DNA of 64,000 bases from Oligoflexus sp. (GCA_014378195.1 JACMOC010000019.1:1-64000); one strand, 5' to 3'; shown: positions 9,532 to 18,630, counted from the first letter of the stretch. Numbers and translations are program-made. Notes: a model not told the origin generated them from the sequence alone.

Positions 9532-10080
9532 TTAAAAGAGAAAACTATCGCCAGTCGGGGCTAAAGTAACTTCGACGAGTTCGCGTTTGTCGATCGATTC
9601 GATATCGAAGCCCTGGGCGCACGCCATCGTCAAAGTAAAACTGAAAAACGAGTCATTTTCCGTAGCGGCATATCGTGTTGTTTTTTCACCTGAATTCTGT
9701 GCGATGACGCGTATTTCGCTGCCTTGGACGACAGATGGAATGGACATCTTGAGTTCGACGCCCAGGTTTAGTATCGAATTTTTTAAGCGACCTAAAATCT
9801 GGTTCGCCATCTCCCCGGCCCAATCAAAAACATCCTCATCGGTAACGTCCGCACCCATCGCGATCATTGGATGGGAGGATTTTACGTCTTTGGCCTGCGC
9901 ATGAATGATAAGGCTACCCTTAAACTGATCACACATGAATCCGATCGTAGACACAAGACTTGTATCAGCATTTTCAAAATCCGCCTGGGAATCAGCAAAG
10001 GCCGCTCGCAGGCTACACGCTTCACTTAAAAATCCTAGAATACTCTCGTCAAATGCTTTTTGGATTCGCTTCGGTATCAT
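9532..10080 (-). CDS. CheX-like chemotaxis phosphatase domain protein
   Basis: A single-domain protein of 182 residues. The central helix reads DWAGEMANQILGRLKN, with the Glu and Asn spaced as in the E-x-x-N catalytic motif of CheC/CheX/FliY phosphatases. It is followed by a P-rich strand (MSIPSVVQG) as in CheX. CheX proteins dephosphorylate CheY-type receivers. There is no receiver partner next to it, although a hybrid kinase remnant and a large hybrid kinase lie in the window. ATG start at 10080, divergent from the acetyltransferase gene across a region containing a 16-bp palindrome. Confidence 0.72.
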   Translation of the reverse strand: MIPKRIQKAFDESILGFLSEACSLRAAFADSQADFENADTSLVSTIGFMCDQFKGSLIIHAQAKDVKSSHPMIAMGADVTDEDVFDWAGEMANQILGRLKNSILNLGVELKMSIPSVVQGSEIRVIAQNSGEKTTRYAATENDSFFSFTLTMACAQGFDIESIDKRELVEVTLAPTGDSFLF

Positions 10081-10191
10081 CTTTATTCCGTATATTCAAT
10101 TTTCCGCGTCCGTGACTGTTCAGCATCTTTCTTAAGCATGCCCAAAAAATTTGCAAAACACTCGTTTATTTGAACTTACATGATCATCATG

Positions 10192-10207
10192 GACAGGACG
10201 TCCTGTC
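10192..10207. promoter_or_regulatory. 16-bp perfect palindrome between divergent genes
   Basis: GACAGGACGTCCTGTC is its own reverse complement. It sits in the 246-base gap between the divergently read CheX-like and acetyltransferase genes, a typical place for a dimeric regulator's operator. No T run follows, so a terminator is unlikely. Confidence 0.45.
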
Positions 10208-10326
10208 AACCCAGATAGCAAAGGTCGAGTCGGGGTGCGATCAGATTTGTTGAATTGCTAGACCGCTCCTACTTTTCTACACTTAAAAAATGCAGTTCAT
10301 ACGCATACGGTGCGTGAGGTCTTCCC

Positions 10327-11199
10327 ATGGGTGTGACTTACCAGCTCTATCATGATCCCCGACATTTTCGCGACCTGGTCTTCCCCTTTTTGTTAGAGAA
10401 TGAGGCGGCGCATTGCCTTGGGCTCGGCGTTATTCATAGTCTTATCCATAAACCCGAGCTTCATAACGACTTTCAGTTGGCTGCTTTTTTTGATGACGCC
10501 ACGGCTCAGCTTCTTGGAATCGCTTGGGTTACCTCCCCTCAGCCTTTAGGTGTCAGTCAAATGCCCGTTGCATGTCTGCCCGCGCTGATGGAATTTGCCT
10601 CCGGGCTTAATCATAAGCCTTCCGGGATAGCCGCCCCTTATGTTTTAGCCGAAGGTTTTAAACACGCGTGGATGCAGCGGGAGGCCTGTTCCGTCTATAA
10701 CCGCTTTGAGCAGTGCATTTACGAACTCACAGAGATACAGGAACCCCGTTTTGCCCCTGGGCGCGTTCGGCTTGCCAACGCCCACGACGTCGCGATTCTG
10801 AGCCGCTGGAGCTGGAGCTTTGTGGTTGAGTGCGGGATGGCTAAAGGACGAGATAAAGGCCACGTCAATGGCAAATCTTATGCGCGGCAGGCGGTCCATG
10901 ACAAGTCACGCTATGTGTGGGAGGTCGACGGAAAAATCGTGGCGATGGCAGGGGTGCAAGGTCATACCCCGGAGGGAATTCGGATCAGTTGGGTCTATAC
11001 GCCCCCCGAGCATCGTTGCAAGGGCTACGCTTCACAGCTCGTTGCACGCGTGTGCGAGGAACAGCTGGCAAATGGTAAAAAACGCTGCTTTTTGTATACT
11101 GATTTGGAGAACCCGACGAGCAACCACATTTATCAGGAGTTGGGATTTGTTCCAGTTGCATCACCTTTGCATTACACGTTTGTGTATGAAAGCCGATAA
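10327..11199 (+). CDS. GNAT-family N-acetyltransferase
   Basis: The C-terminal 130 residues form a GNAT domain. The acetyl-CoA pyrophosphate loop is visible in VYTPPEHRCKGYASQLV (R-x-x-G-x-A form). A following strand is rich in aromatic residues (CFLYTDLENPTSN), and the terminal element is YQELGFVP. The first 140 residues are weakly GNAT-like and may be a degenerate second domain. ATG start at 10327. The acceptor is unknown; these two-part proteins are often annotated only as 'GNAT family'. Confidence 0.83.
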   Translation: MGVTYQLYHDPRHFRDLVFPFLLENEAAHCLGLGVIHSLIHKPELHNDFQLAAFFDDATAQLLGIAWVTSPQPLGVSQMPVACLPALMEFASGLNHKPSGIAAPYVLAEGFKHAWMQREACSVYNRFEQCIYELTEIQEPRFAPGRVRLANAHDVAILSRWSWSFVVECGMAKGRDKGHVNGKSYARQAVHDKSRYVWEVDGKIVAMAGVQGHTPEGIRISWVYTPPEHRCKGYASQLVARVCEEQLANGKKRCFLYTDLENPTSNHIYQELGFVPVASPLHYTFVYESR

Positions 11200-11320
11200 A
11201 GTTGGTCGGCTCCTAGGTGATGAGTATGTCTTTTTGACTTCTCTGAAAGTCCGTTTCAAGAGTTTAATCGGTTTAAAGACTCCATGAGGAATTCCAGAGC
11301 GGCAGCCCACACGGATGAGT

Positions 11321-11617
11321 CTATTGACCTGGTGATCCGCTGACCTCTGGACTCGGATTGACTGGAGGCTGAGTCTCCTGAGAGTCGGGGGCCCCCACTT
11401 TAGAATCCTTACGAGCCTGAGCGGCCTTGCGGGCGGCGCGATTTGCCTTTCTTTCATTTTTAGGTACGATCTTCACCTTAGAGTCGGGAGTATTTGTTTG
11501 TACGGCACCTCCACCCGTAGGTATGGAGACGGACGACGAAATCTGTGCGGTCGCAGTCCCGGCCAGAGGGAGAATGAGGAAAGCGCTGAAAGTAAGAGTG
11601 CGGTGGAAGTGTTTCAT
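11321..11617 (-). CDS. Small secreted Lys/Pro-rich protein
   Basis: 98 residues with a clear cleavable signal peptide (FLILPLAGTATA), then a short segment, a very basic stretch (KNERKANRAARKAAQARK) and a Pro/Ser-rich tail. ATG start preceded by AAAGGAAACCACC, a strong ribosome-binding site. No homologous domain is recognised. Probably periplasmic. Confidence 0.62.
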   Translation of the reverse strand: MKHFHRTLTFSAFLILPLAGTATAQISSSVSIPTGGGAVQTNTPDSKVKIVPKNERKANRAARKAAQARKDSKVGAPDSQETQPPVNPSPEVSGSPGQ

Positions 11618-11684
11618 GGTGGTTTCCTTTCTGAAAACGTAAACGGAAAGTAAGCAAGGATCGTGCTAAGTCCTTAAGCGGCAT

Positions 11685-11716
11685 AAAAAAAAGCCGCCTG
11701 CTGATGAGCAGGGGGC
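11685..11716 (-). terminator. Rho-independent terminator
   Basis: On the minus strand a GC-rich stem (GCCCCCTGCT/AGCAGGCGGC, one mismatch) with a CATC loop is followed by eight T. It lies 26 bases past the stop of the 11743-13047 lipoprotein gene. Confidence 0.85.
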
Positions 11717-11742
11717 CTAGGATTGAGAAAGTAGGGTGCGGA

Positions 11743-13047
11743 TTATTTGCCGCAGTTTGAGCCGATGAAAAGAGCTGTTTTTGAGAGGTTAGCCTGGGCC
11801 GACATCGCGATGTCTTTTTCGTTATCCTTTTTGGAGTTTTTATCTTTCTCCATGATGTCTAACGCTTCGTAGACCCGATTCCGCAACGCGGTGCATTCTT
11901 CAGACGTTTTTTTGCTGATGTTACTTGTAAAAAATACGCCACGCGCGGGGATGCTGCCTGTGTAAACCGGTTTTGGATCCCAAACAGTATGTTCCCATTT
12001 TTTGTCGAGTGTGCCGTTGCTTATTTTATGCCATACATCTTGAAAGATTTCGGGAAGTAGCGGTTCGATGCCTACTTTTGCATAGACTGTGACTTTACCG
12101 TCGACCGCTTTAAGATGCGCGGAGTCCATCGAAATGTCGCCATAAGCAAAATCATACTCAGGGATATACTTCACAGCTGCGCTTGTAATGAGTGATGTCT
12201 CAAGTAAGGTAACAGTTCCTTCCGTGCCAAGCTCTGAAATTAGAATTTGCGCACCTAATTTAACACCAGAATTGATAGCAAATTTCGGAATAAAAACAAG
12301 AGTTATAGCCTTGTCGGCGCGTTCCTGAGCCGATGCTGTAAAGCCTATTTCACCGCCTACGTTAGCCGATGCGACAACCCCATACATCAATGGATAGCTG
12401 ATTGTAACTGAACGTGTGAATGAATCGGAAAATTCTGCTTTTTGTGTGTTTTTATAGACATCTGTAGAAAAAAGTCGTAGACCGACTTCAGTCCCATTAA
12501 TGTCGTATCCAGCCCGTGCGTAAAGATCGATAATTTCGCTTTCCGCATTGCTCTTGATTTTAACTTCGTCGACATCGTCCTGGTCTACGAAACGGTTTAT
12601 TTCTGTCTTCCCGTCAGGAAAAAACTTACTTTTCGGCAAAACGATTTTCTGCCGCGTAATCACGGCTCCGTTAGGGAATTTAACGCCATGAGGGTACACT
12701 GAGGCATTCATAAAATATTCGGCCTTGAGGTTTCGGCCGTTGGGTTGAAGAGATGTAATATTGGTTTTCTCTATTTTAACGTTGGTCCGGATAGAGATTT
12801 TATCCTGATCTCCAAATATAAGGTCATTGTCTCTAAGGTACGGTTTTAATTCTGGAGAATACTCAGAGGTTTTTAGGTAGTCAGCGAGGTTAAATAGAGA
12901 CTCATTTTTAAGCTCATTCTTTTTTGCTGCATCCTTATTTGCATCGTCTTTCAAAGAAGAGGTTGCTTTGCCACCCGGGGCTCCACAAGCAGTTAGGAGT
13001 GGAAAGGTCACAGCACCAACAACAACCCATTTTCTCAATTTCAACAT
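11743..13047 (-). CDS. Lipoprotein of unknown function
   Basis: 434 residues with a lipoprotein signal (FPLLTAC), then a Lys/Asp/Asn-rich linker. The rest is predicted beta-rich with alternating hydrophobic strands in the middle ('YPLMYGVVASANVGGEIGFTASA'), as in perforin-like or barrel-like repeats, but no motif can be assigned. A conserved-looking pair of cysteines lies in the C-terminal helix (EECTAL, SNCGK). It has its own terminator and stands alone. Function unknown. Confidence 0.75.
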   Translation of the reverse strand: MLKLRKWVVVGAVTFPLLTACGAPGGKATSSLKDDANKDAAKKNELKNESLFNLADYLKTSEYSPELKPYLRDNDLIFGDQDKISIRTNVKIEKTNITSLQPNGRNLKAEYFMNASVYPHGVKFPNGAVITRQKIVLPKSKFFPDGKTEINRFVDQDDVDEVKIKSNAESEIIDLYARAGYDINGTEVGLRLFSTDVYKNTQKAEFSDSFTRSVTISYPLMYGVVASANVGGEIGFTASAQERADKAITLVFIPKFAINSGVKLGAQILISELGTEGTVTLLETSLITSAAVKYIPEYDFAYGDISMDSAHLKAVDGKVTVYAKVGIEPLLPEIFQDVWHKISNGTLDKKWEHTVWDPKPVYTGSIPARGVFFTSNISKKTSEECTALRNRVYEALDIMEKDKNSKKDNEKDIAMSAQANLSKTALFIGSNCGK

Positions 13048-14030
13048 AGAAGTTCCTCCATAAGTTCCTACGGAGAGCTATGCAATTAATGAGGCGCAGC
13101 ATTAATCAATGAAATTAACTACTTAAACAAGGTGTCATGTGTCCAAGATCTTTACACTGACTCAATTTATGATCCAAAAACTACTCGTTTGGATTGAATC
13201 GAACCACTTGGTCATTATCATATGATAGGATAAGGTTTCCTCCATTGCGCGAGAACGCATGCGCTAATGCCTTGATGTTCGATCGATTCCTTGCCGCCCT
13301 TTATCCAGTGTTGAAGATTATATTCGTCAAATTCAGCCTTTGAAACTACAACCATTCCCAGCAACATAGCGGTTGTTTATCGACCTGTGCGTTTGCAGAG
13401 TCGAATTTTCCCACTCACCATTGCTGTAGATAGAAAAATCGCCCCCTAAACCTTGGAATATAGCGCTCCCGTTCGCGCCTTTCAGATGCGGACTTATGGG
13501 AGCTTTCAGTGTGGTGAAAGCTTGGTATTAGGAGTGCCTTGTATTGTTTTTCATGACCGTAGATCCCAATAGGATGTAAGTGCTCACGATTGCGATTAAA
13601 TAAGCTTCCATCGTCGCAGCCTTCTTGAGCTGTTTGGCTCGAATACATGGACCTTGATACCCATTCACCTTCAGTAGGACTACACGCTGTTTTGCAAAGG
13701 CCAGGCCAGCGCTGACATTCCGAACCGATGGCGTCGTGGTTTGGTATTTCACCGCTGTCTATTGTGATCCCACAGGTTTCGCAAGATCGAAGCAAACCAA
13801 AGTTAAAAAAGTGCTTATTTCAGACAAAAAACAACGAAGCACCGAAGCCTCCAACTTTTATATAGCCACGTCTCCTCCGCCCTACAGTCCGAGTACAACT
13901 GAAGGCTGTACCCTACATGGGTATTTGTCATCTTAAATAAAAGTCCTATAAATCAATGCTTTATAACTACCCCAATTCAAGCACGACTCTTGCTTATGGT
14001 TAGGAACATTACCCACGGAAGAGGCCCAGC
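13048..14030. other. Long gene-poor stretch with possible remnant ORF
   Basis: Nearly 1 kb without a convincing gene. It contains overlapping small ORFs of 60-126 residues, none with a good ribosome-binding site. The only one with gene-like codon use is the Cys-containing minus-strand ORF at 13415-13795. Base composition is lower in GC than in the neighbouring genes. Confidence 0.55.
13415..13795 (-). pseudogene. Cys-containing ORF, possible gene remnant
   Basis: A 126-residue ORF with a TTG start and no ribosome-binding site. Its first half has six cysteines (RSCETCG, SECQRWPGLCKTAC, EGCDDGS), like a disulfide-rich secreted protein, but there is no signal peptide. An in-frame TGA lies nine codons upstream. 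The second half is Ser/Arg-rich and looks non-coding. It could be the broken end of a secreted protein gene or chance. Confidence 0.25.
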
Positions 14031-14534
14031 ATGAAGACTTCTATTCTGACGCTCGCATCAATCGCCTTGTGCTTAAGCATTGCCGCTACGGGGTGCGAGC
14101 AGAGTAAGCAGATGTCTCAACAGCCCGAAAAAAACTCGAATATGACAGATGCTCGACATGATCTTGCCCAGCAGCCATCGGCAGTCGGCGAGGCCAGTAA
14201 CGGAACGAAAGCGCTCAATGCAAATGCGAACTCGGCTGACGTGCAAAAGTCTGTTACAACGAATCCAAATTCATCACGCAATACTACAGATTCCACGATC
14301 AATACATCGGCTGGGGCAGCGGTGGTTGGCAACGCAAACATGAATCCTCGTGATTACTCGGCAAATGCCCAGACTCCTACCTCAATCGATAACATAGCAG
14401 GCACAGAGCCGATGGTGAACGAGGCTGTTAATGCCGTGGATTGCCGCGATGCTATTGCCAACGACTACAACGGCAAGGCGTCGCCTAAGAAGAGCACCTG
14501 TGCTCCCACAGGTCGATCGCCTTTGGCCCGGTAA
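14031..14534 (+). CDS. Small Asn/Ser/Thr-rich lipoprotein
   Basis: 167 residues starting with a lipoprotein signal (LSIAATGC). The mature part is low-complexity and rich in Asn, Ala, Ser and Thr, with no domain visible. The last third holds two cysteines (VDCRDA, KSTCAPT). The ATG has GAAGAGG ten bases upstream. In the +1 frame just past this stop lies a Cys-rich run (SCVKEFACKGGACRF), so the gene may have lost its original C-terminus by frameshift. Confidence 0.6.
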   Translation: MKTSILTLASIALCLSIAATGCEQSKQMSQQPEKNSNMTDARHDLAQQPSAVGEASNGTKALNANANSADVQKSVTTNPNSSRNTTDSTINTSAGAAVVGNANMNPRDYSANAQTPTSIDNIAGTEPMVNEAVNAVDCRDAIANDYNGKASPKKSTCAPTGRSPLAR

Positions 14535-14616
14535 AGCACACAAGGGCAAGTCTTGCGTTAAGGAGTTCGCATGTAAGGGAGGAGCGTGCCGCTTTATGGG
14601 CGAAAATGAGTGTTAA

Positions 14617-14963
14617 AAGGGGATTTAGCGATATTGTCCTTAACACTCACGATGTTGTGGCAAGCATTTCAGAGATCACCGCGAAGCGCTTTCAAAACGC
14701 GCGTAATATGACTCGCCAGTTCAAAAAAAATCTCAAAAATAATAACTACCCATAACCAATAATTTTAAATTATTTTGTGAAAATTTGCCTAGCTCTAACA
14801 TCCCGCCGCCGTTCCCAATTTTTTGACGGCCGCGGGATTGCTGTCGAGAATCTTGGGCTTTTTGAGTAGCGTCATTTTAGCGCTAGTACATTAATGCTCA
14901 GTTTCTTCCCTCGGAATAGCCGATAAGCTAGTTGTAACAGTGATTGTGTTGAAGGAGGTCTTT
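14617..14963. other. Non-coding stretch with long hairpin
   Basis: No gene is seen. The stretch holds an AT-rich block around 14750-14780 and the 12-bp hairpin at 14800-14838, then leads into the ribosome-binding site of the next gene. Confidence 0.5.
14800..14838. repeat. Imperfect inverted repeat in intergenic DNA
   Basis: ATCCCGC-c-GCCGT pairs with ACGGC-c-GCGGGAT around a 13-base loop, giving 12 paired bases with one mismatch. There is no T run beyond it, so it is more likely an RNA structure, a protein site or a processed terminator than a classical terminator. Confidence 0.45.
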
Positions 14964-15248
14964 ATGTCTAACAGAACGACCATTTCCTGCGAAGACTATC
15001 TTGCAGACGTAGAACTCGAAGAGGGGCTCTCAGTCCTAGTTCAGGACTCGGGAAAAGTGTTCAAATGTATCACGGGTCACGACGGTCGCCTTACCTGGCA
15101 GGCAGAGTCATCCAGTCGATACGATTTCCCTGAAACCTCGTTGCAGCTCCAAGAGATTGAATTTCAATCAGAGAGCTCGGGCGCGGACCAGGACAAAGTC
15201 AAACGGGTAAAATTGCGAGCGGTGCGCCCCATTGTTTACCTGAACTAA
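14964..15248 (+). CDS. Small conserved-looking protein, unknown function
   Basis: 94 residues if started at the ATG at 14964, which has a perfect AAGGAGG seven bases upstream. The ORF-track start at 14940 lies before this ribosome-binding site and is unlikely. The protein is acidic at the N-terminus and beta-rich (CEDYLADVELEEGL, GKVFKCITGHDGRL), resembling a small barrel. There is no signal peptide, so it is cytoplasmic. Family not recognised. A hairpin follows. Confidence 0.65.
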   Translation: MSNRTTISCEDYLADVELEEGLSVLVQDSGKVFKCITGHDGRLTWQAESSSRYDFPETSLQLQEIEFQSESSGADQDKVKRVKLRAVRPIVYLN

Positions 15249-15260
15249 AAACAACTAATC

Positions 15261-15292
15261 CACTCTGCAGCTATGTTTCGTGCTGCAGAGTG
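15261..15292 (+). terminator. Hairpin after the small protein gene
   Basis: A perfect 11-bp stem (CACTCTGCAGC/GCTGCAGAGTG) with a 10-base loop, 12 bases past the stop at 15248. The following sequence is CTCTTCCTT, a weak T tract. It also lies between convergent genes. Confidence 0.55.
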
Positions 15293-15328
15293 CTCTTCCT
15301 TACTTACCGAATTCTTCTCCCTTACCAC

Positions 15329-15520
15329 TTATTCAGCAGCAGGTTTTGCTTTCGGAGTAAGAGCCTTAATGAGGCCTTCCGCGAGAAGAATAGCCACTTT
15401 CTCAGGGCCATTCACTTTTTTGCCTTTTTGAATAACAGCATATTTACCGGATTTTTTCTTAACCAAACGATAAGGCTTTTTGGCTTTCTTCGCTGTTTTA
15501 GGCGTACTAGTCTTTGCCAT
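15329..15520 (-). CDS. Short Lys-rich basic protein
   Basis: 63 residues when started at the ATG at 15520, which has GGAG at suitable spacing; the 90-residue ORF of the track is unlikely to be used in full. The N-terminus is a Lys/Ala/Thr run (KTAKKAKK), then a compact segment (YRLVKKKSGKYAVIQKGKKV), then a helix and a Lys/Pro/Ala tail. This resembles small nucleic-acid-binding or histone-H1-like proteins, but no family is certain. Confidence 0.55.
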   Translation of the reverse strand: MAKTSTPKTAKKAKKPYRLVKKKSGKYAVIQKGKKVNGPEKVAILLAEGLIKALTPKAKPAAE

Positions 15521-15754
15521 ATGAGGCTCCTTGTGTGGAATGGAGGCCCATCCTAACATCATGTCGGCTGAAAGCTCAATCCTGCGGCGGGAAATCCCCA
15601 ATTCCGCGATCTGAGTTCCCCATTGCTCCCAATTTGCATCCTATTCATCAGCGATCTCACTAAAATCATTGGTAAAAATGACGATATAAAGCGTGAGCTA
15701 AAGTCTATGTTTGATAGTGCCGATGACAAAACAGGCTAGGTCAGGAGTTTGATT

Positions 15755-16315
15755 ATGCGCACTTCCGTCGTTTCATTGCTAACAGTCCTGATGACGACAG
15801 GATGTATCAAATATAAAAAGACTTATTCGGTCGGCGAGGATAGTGGGGCGTCCGTTGACAGTGGATCGAGCGATCCAACCGATACAGGGGCGAGCGACAC
15901 AAGCACGGATACAACTACCGCCGATGGCACGATGACAGACGGGACAACCGATGGCACAACCACAACGGCGCTAACGGGAAGCTATCTTGCTTCGATAGAA
16001 AGCAGCATGCAGGGCAAAGTCTGGTCGGGGGATACGAACTTAAACGGTATCCATCGCAAAGCCCGTAAAGTCGAAATCAAAAACGCTACGATGACGATCC
16101 TGGTCGAAGGCCTACAGAACATCACGAGCGGCCATATGCGCGTCGAGGTCTCTGATGAAAAAGGTGTCCTCCAGTTTGCTACGTTACTTTCAAACGTCAA
16201 TGTATCGACCAACAAAGAATTCAAAATTTCGCTGACGAAATGCACATTCAAAGCGAAAACCGGTGAGGCGAAAGAAGCCATTTGTAACTGGGCCTCCGAT
16301 CAGGCAATCAACTGA
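15755..16315 (+). CDS. Lipoprotein with Asp/Thr/Gly-rich linker
   Basis: The start is taken at the ATG at 15755, seven bases after AGGAG; the TTG two codons earlier is not needed. Lipobox MTTGC, then a 50-residue linker of Asp, Thr, Ser and Gly with repeats such as DGTTDGTTT. The C-terminal 110 residues form a compact domain with two cysteines (TKCTFKA, AICNWA). Such linkers usually hold a domain away from the membrane. Function unknown. A strong terminator follows. Confidence 0.7.
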   Translation: MRTSVVSLLTVLMTTGCIKYKKTYSVGEDSGASVDSGSSDPTDTGASDTSTDTTTADGTMTDGTTDGTTTTALTGSYLASIESSMQGKVWSGDTNLNGIHRKARKVEIKNATMTILVEGLQNITSGHMRVEVSDEKGVLQFATLLSNVNVSTNKEFKISLTKCTFKAKTGEAKEAICNWASDQAIN

Positions 16316-16338
16316 ATTTCTTGCCACTTCTTATCCCT

Positions 16339-16365
16339 AAGCTTCGCAATTTGCGGAGCTTTTTT
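16339..16365 (+). terminator. Rho-independent terminator
   Basis: AAGCTTCGC/GCGGAGCTT stem (one G-T pair) with a 5-base loop, ending in a run of six T. It lies 24 bases after the lipoprotein stop. Confidence 0.85.
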
Positions 16366-16512
16366 GTTATGGGCTGGCAATTCCCCAAGCTTTACATGCT
16401 TTTAACTTCGTGTGACACTTGTTGACAGTCGCTAGAATCCTACAAATGACTTGAAACACCCATAAATCCCCCTAAAGTAACACCTTACCTTATCCACTGC
16501 GGCGTCCGAGCC

Positions 16513-17352
16513 TTGACGCAGCCAATGGAGCCAATGGAGCCAATCGAGCCAATCGAGCCGCATAAGGATTCCAAGTCTATGACACCGACGCCGTCAGATA
16601 AAATGCCTATCAGATGTATCGTCGGAATCGGAACCTCGGCAGGTGGAGTTGCGGCGCTTCGAGAGTTTTTCTCATCTCTCGAGAGCCATCGTCTAACCTT
16701 CGTTGTGATTCAGCATCTGGATGTAGGAGCAAATCATTTAGCCCGTGATGTCCTGAGTCCGCATACGGCTCTTCCCGTAATAGATATCGAAAATGGAATA
16801 GACGTCCGCGCAGGTGTGGTTTATCTTGTGCCGCCCCATACCCTTGTTTCACTAGAAAAAGGCGTTTTTTCGGTCCAGCCTACCGAGGGCAGGGATCAAC
16901 GGCGTTCGACTATAGATTATTTTTTCAGTGCCCTTGCTGAAGATCAAAAACAGAAATGCGTCGGGATCATTTTGTCAGGCGAAGGTTCGGACGGCACGGA
17001 AGGCCTCAAGGCGATTGGCGACGCCGGCGGTATAACAATCGCACAGGCCCCGGACACCGCAGAATTTCCAAGCATGCCCGATGCGGCTATTCGCAGTGGC
17101 GGCGTGGATCATATCCTGCCGATCAGTAGTATGGCCCACGAGATCAGCAGCTACGAAAAATATATCCTGAGACTTCTCGACCAGACTCAGATCACACTCC
17201 TCCGTGACCAGATCCGCGCTGCGCTCGTCGGCATCTGCGAGATCCTGTTTCGCGCAACCGGGCACGATTTTAAGCACTACAAAACAAATACTCTTGTTCG
17301 CCGCATCCAGAGGCGTATGCAAATTCTCCAGATGAATTTTGTCGAGACGTAG
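16513..17352 (+). pseudogene. CheB-CheR fusion, 5' part of a decayed hybrid kinase gene
   Basis: Residues 35-215 form a complete CheB methylesterase domain: GTSAGGVAALREF with the catalytic Ser, VVIQHLD with the His, and LSGEGSDGTEGLKAIGDAGG with the Asp. It runs straight into the first 50 residues of a CheR methyltransferase (ALVGICEILFRATGHDFKHYK..RRIQRRM), then hits TAG where the family has Tyr (VET-stop-VERLQE). The CheR catalytic domain is absent. The next ORF, in another frame, resumes at the end of a PAS domain. The two ORFs are therefore remains of one CheB-CheR-PAS-histidine kinase gene. The N-terminus has a 9-bp tandem repeat giving (M/I)EP repeats. TTG start without a clear ribosome-binding site. 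Confidence 0.75.
16523..16561 (+). repeat. 9-bp tandem repeat, four units
   Basis: Two copies of GCCAATGGA followed by two of GCCAATCGA, encoding alternating Met/Ile-Glu-Pro. It is at the very start of the CheB-like ORF. The 9-bp unit keeps frame, so copy-number change would only alter the length of the N-terminus. Confidence 0.75.
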
Positions 17353-17540
17353 GTCGAACGGCTTCAGGAAAAAAGCGAAGAGATTGGTTTCTTGCACTGG
17401 AAAAAGGCCATCCCGACGACCTCGAACGGACCGTTGAGCGTTGGAAAGAGTCGTTACGATCCGGCATAATTTATGAAATTGAATATAGGATCAAACGCCA
17501 TGATGGCGAGTTTCGATGGCACCTGGGGCGTGCATTCCCT

Positions 17541-18551
17541 GTGTCTCATAGCACCGACCGAATCATGCGATGGTTTGGGACCAACACGGATAGTCATGAT
17601 GTGAAGATACTGACCGAGAAACTTCTGTTCGCGAAACAGAGTGCGGAGAGCGCAAACCAGATTAAAAGCCGCTTTTTAGCCAATATGAGTCACGAACTCC
17701 GCACGCCCCTTGGAGTCATCATCGGCTTCACGGATCTTTTGCGTGAGCAGCTTGACGACAAAAGAGATGTTGGAGATTATATCGAGCGTATTTCGAACAA
17801 TGCGCAGCAGCTCGGAAGCCTCATCGACGAAATTCTCGATCTCTCCAAAATCGAAGCGGACCGGCTCGAGGCCGAGCGAAATGTTGTCGATTTGCCGTTG
17901 CTGCTCGATGACGTCTTCACGGGTATGGCGATGATTGCGAGAGAAAAAAGCCTGAATTTCGAACATAGCTGGACATCAAATCCCGCAGGATACGTGATCA
18001 CGGACCATACCCGGTTGCGGCAAATTATTATCAATGTCATCGGCAATGCGATCAAGTTTACGGACTGTGGATCGGTAGTCGTCACGTTGTGTGTTACAAA
18101 AAAAGTTGTAGGACGAAACCTCGAAGTCCGCGTCCGTGATACCGGGATCGGTCTTTCGCGCGAGCAGCAGGACCGAATTTTTGAGCCTTTCATGCAGGCG
18201 GATAGTTCGGTGACAAGGCGATTCGGAGGGACTGGTCTTGGCCTCGCCCTTTCTAAACGGCTGGCTAAAGTGTTGGGCGGTGATCTTATGCTCGAAGACA
18301 GCGTTCCGAATCAGGGGAGTACGTTCGCCATAACGATCGATATCGGTGAGGAAATTGGGGCTCCTGTGCAGATGATTCGAAGCGAGCCTCAGGAGCGCAC
18401 CTCTTACGCCCGGCTCCCCCGGTTACCGTCCGGGTACTCATATCGCTGCCTCAAGGCAGGCTTCACAGCGTATTTATCGAAGCCGGTTGATAGGCGAAGT
18501 CTGCTTCAGCTGATTTCTGATCACACAATGAATATTCCTGAGAAAAAATAG
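17541..18551 (+). pseudogene. PAS-histidine kinase with eroded receiver, 3' part of the decayed gene
   Basis: The reading frame is open before the GTG at 17541 and encodes the end of a PAS domain from about 17390 (HPDDLERT..EYRIKRHDGEFRWHLGRAFPV). Then come a HisKA domain (ANMSHELRTPLG), an HATPase domain (INVIGNAIKFTD, VRDTGIGLS, FGGTGLGLALS) and a sudden jump to the last 35 residues of a receiver domain (CLKAGFTAYLSKPVDRRSLL). The receiver's phosphorylated Asp and its first 80 residues are missing. The kinase core could still fold, but input, CheR and receiver parts are damaged. A second, intact hybrid kinase lies at 51574. Confidence 0.7.
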
Positions 18552-18570
18552 GAAATTTCGTTAAAGCACT

Positions 18571-18612
18571 AGAGCCCGGCGTTCAGGAAATGAAGCCGGG
18601 TTCTCTTTTTTT
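18571..18612 (+). terminator. Rho-independent terminator
   Basis: AGAGCCCGGC/GCCGGGTTCT stem (one G-T pair), 14-base loop, then CTTTTTTT. It follows the kinase remnant by 20 bases. Confidence 0.85.
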
Positions 18613-18624
18613 CAACTGGTACAG

Positions 18625-18630
18625 TATAAT
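18625..18630 (+). promoter_or_regulatory. Candidate -10 element
   Basis: TATAAT, 31 bases before the GTG start of the barrel gene at 18661. The matching -35 position (TCTCTT) is poor, so the call rests on the -10 and its placement. Confidence 0.35.
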
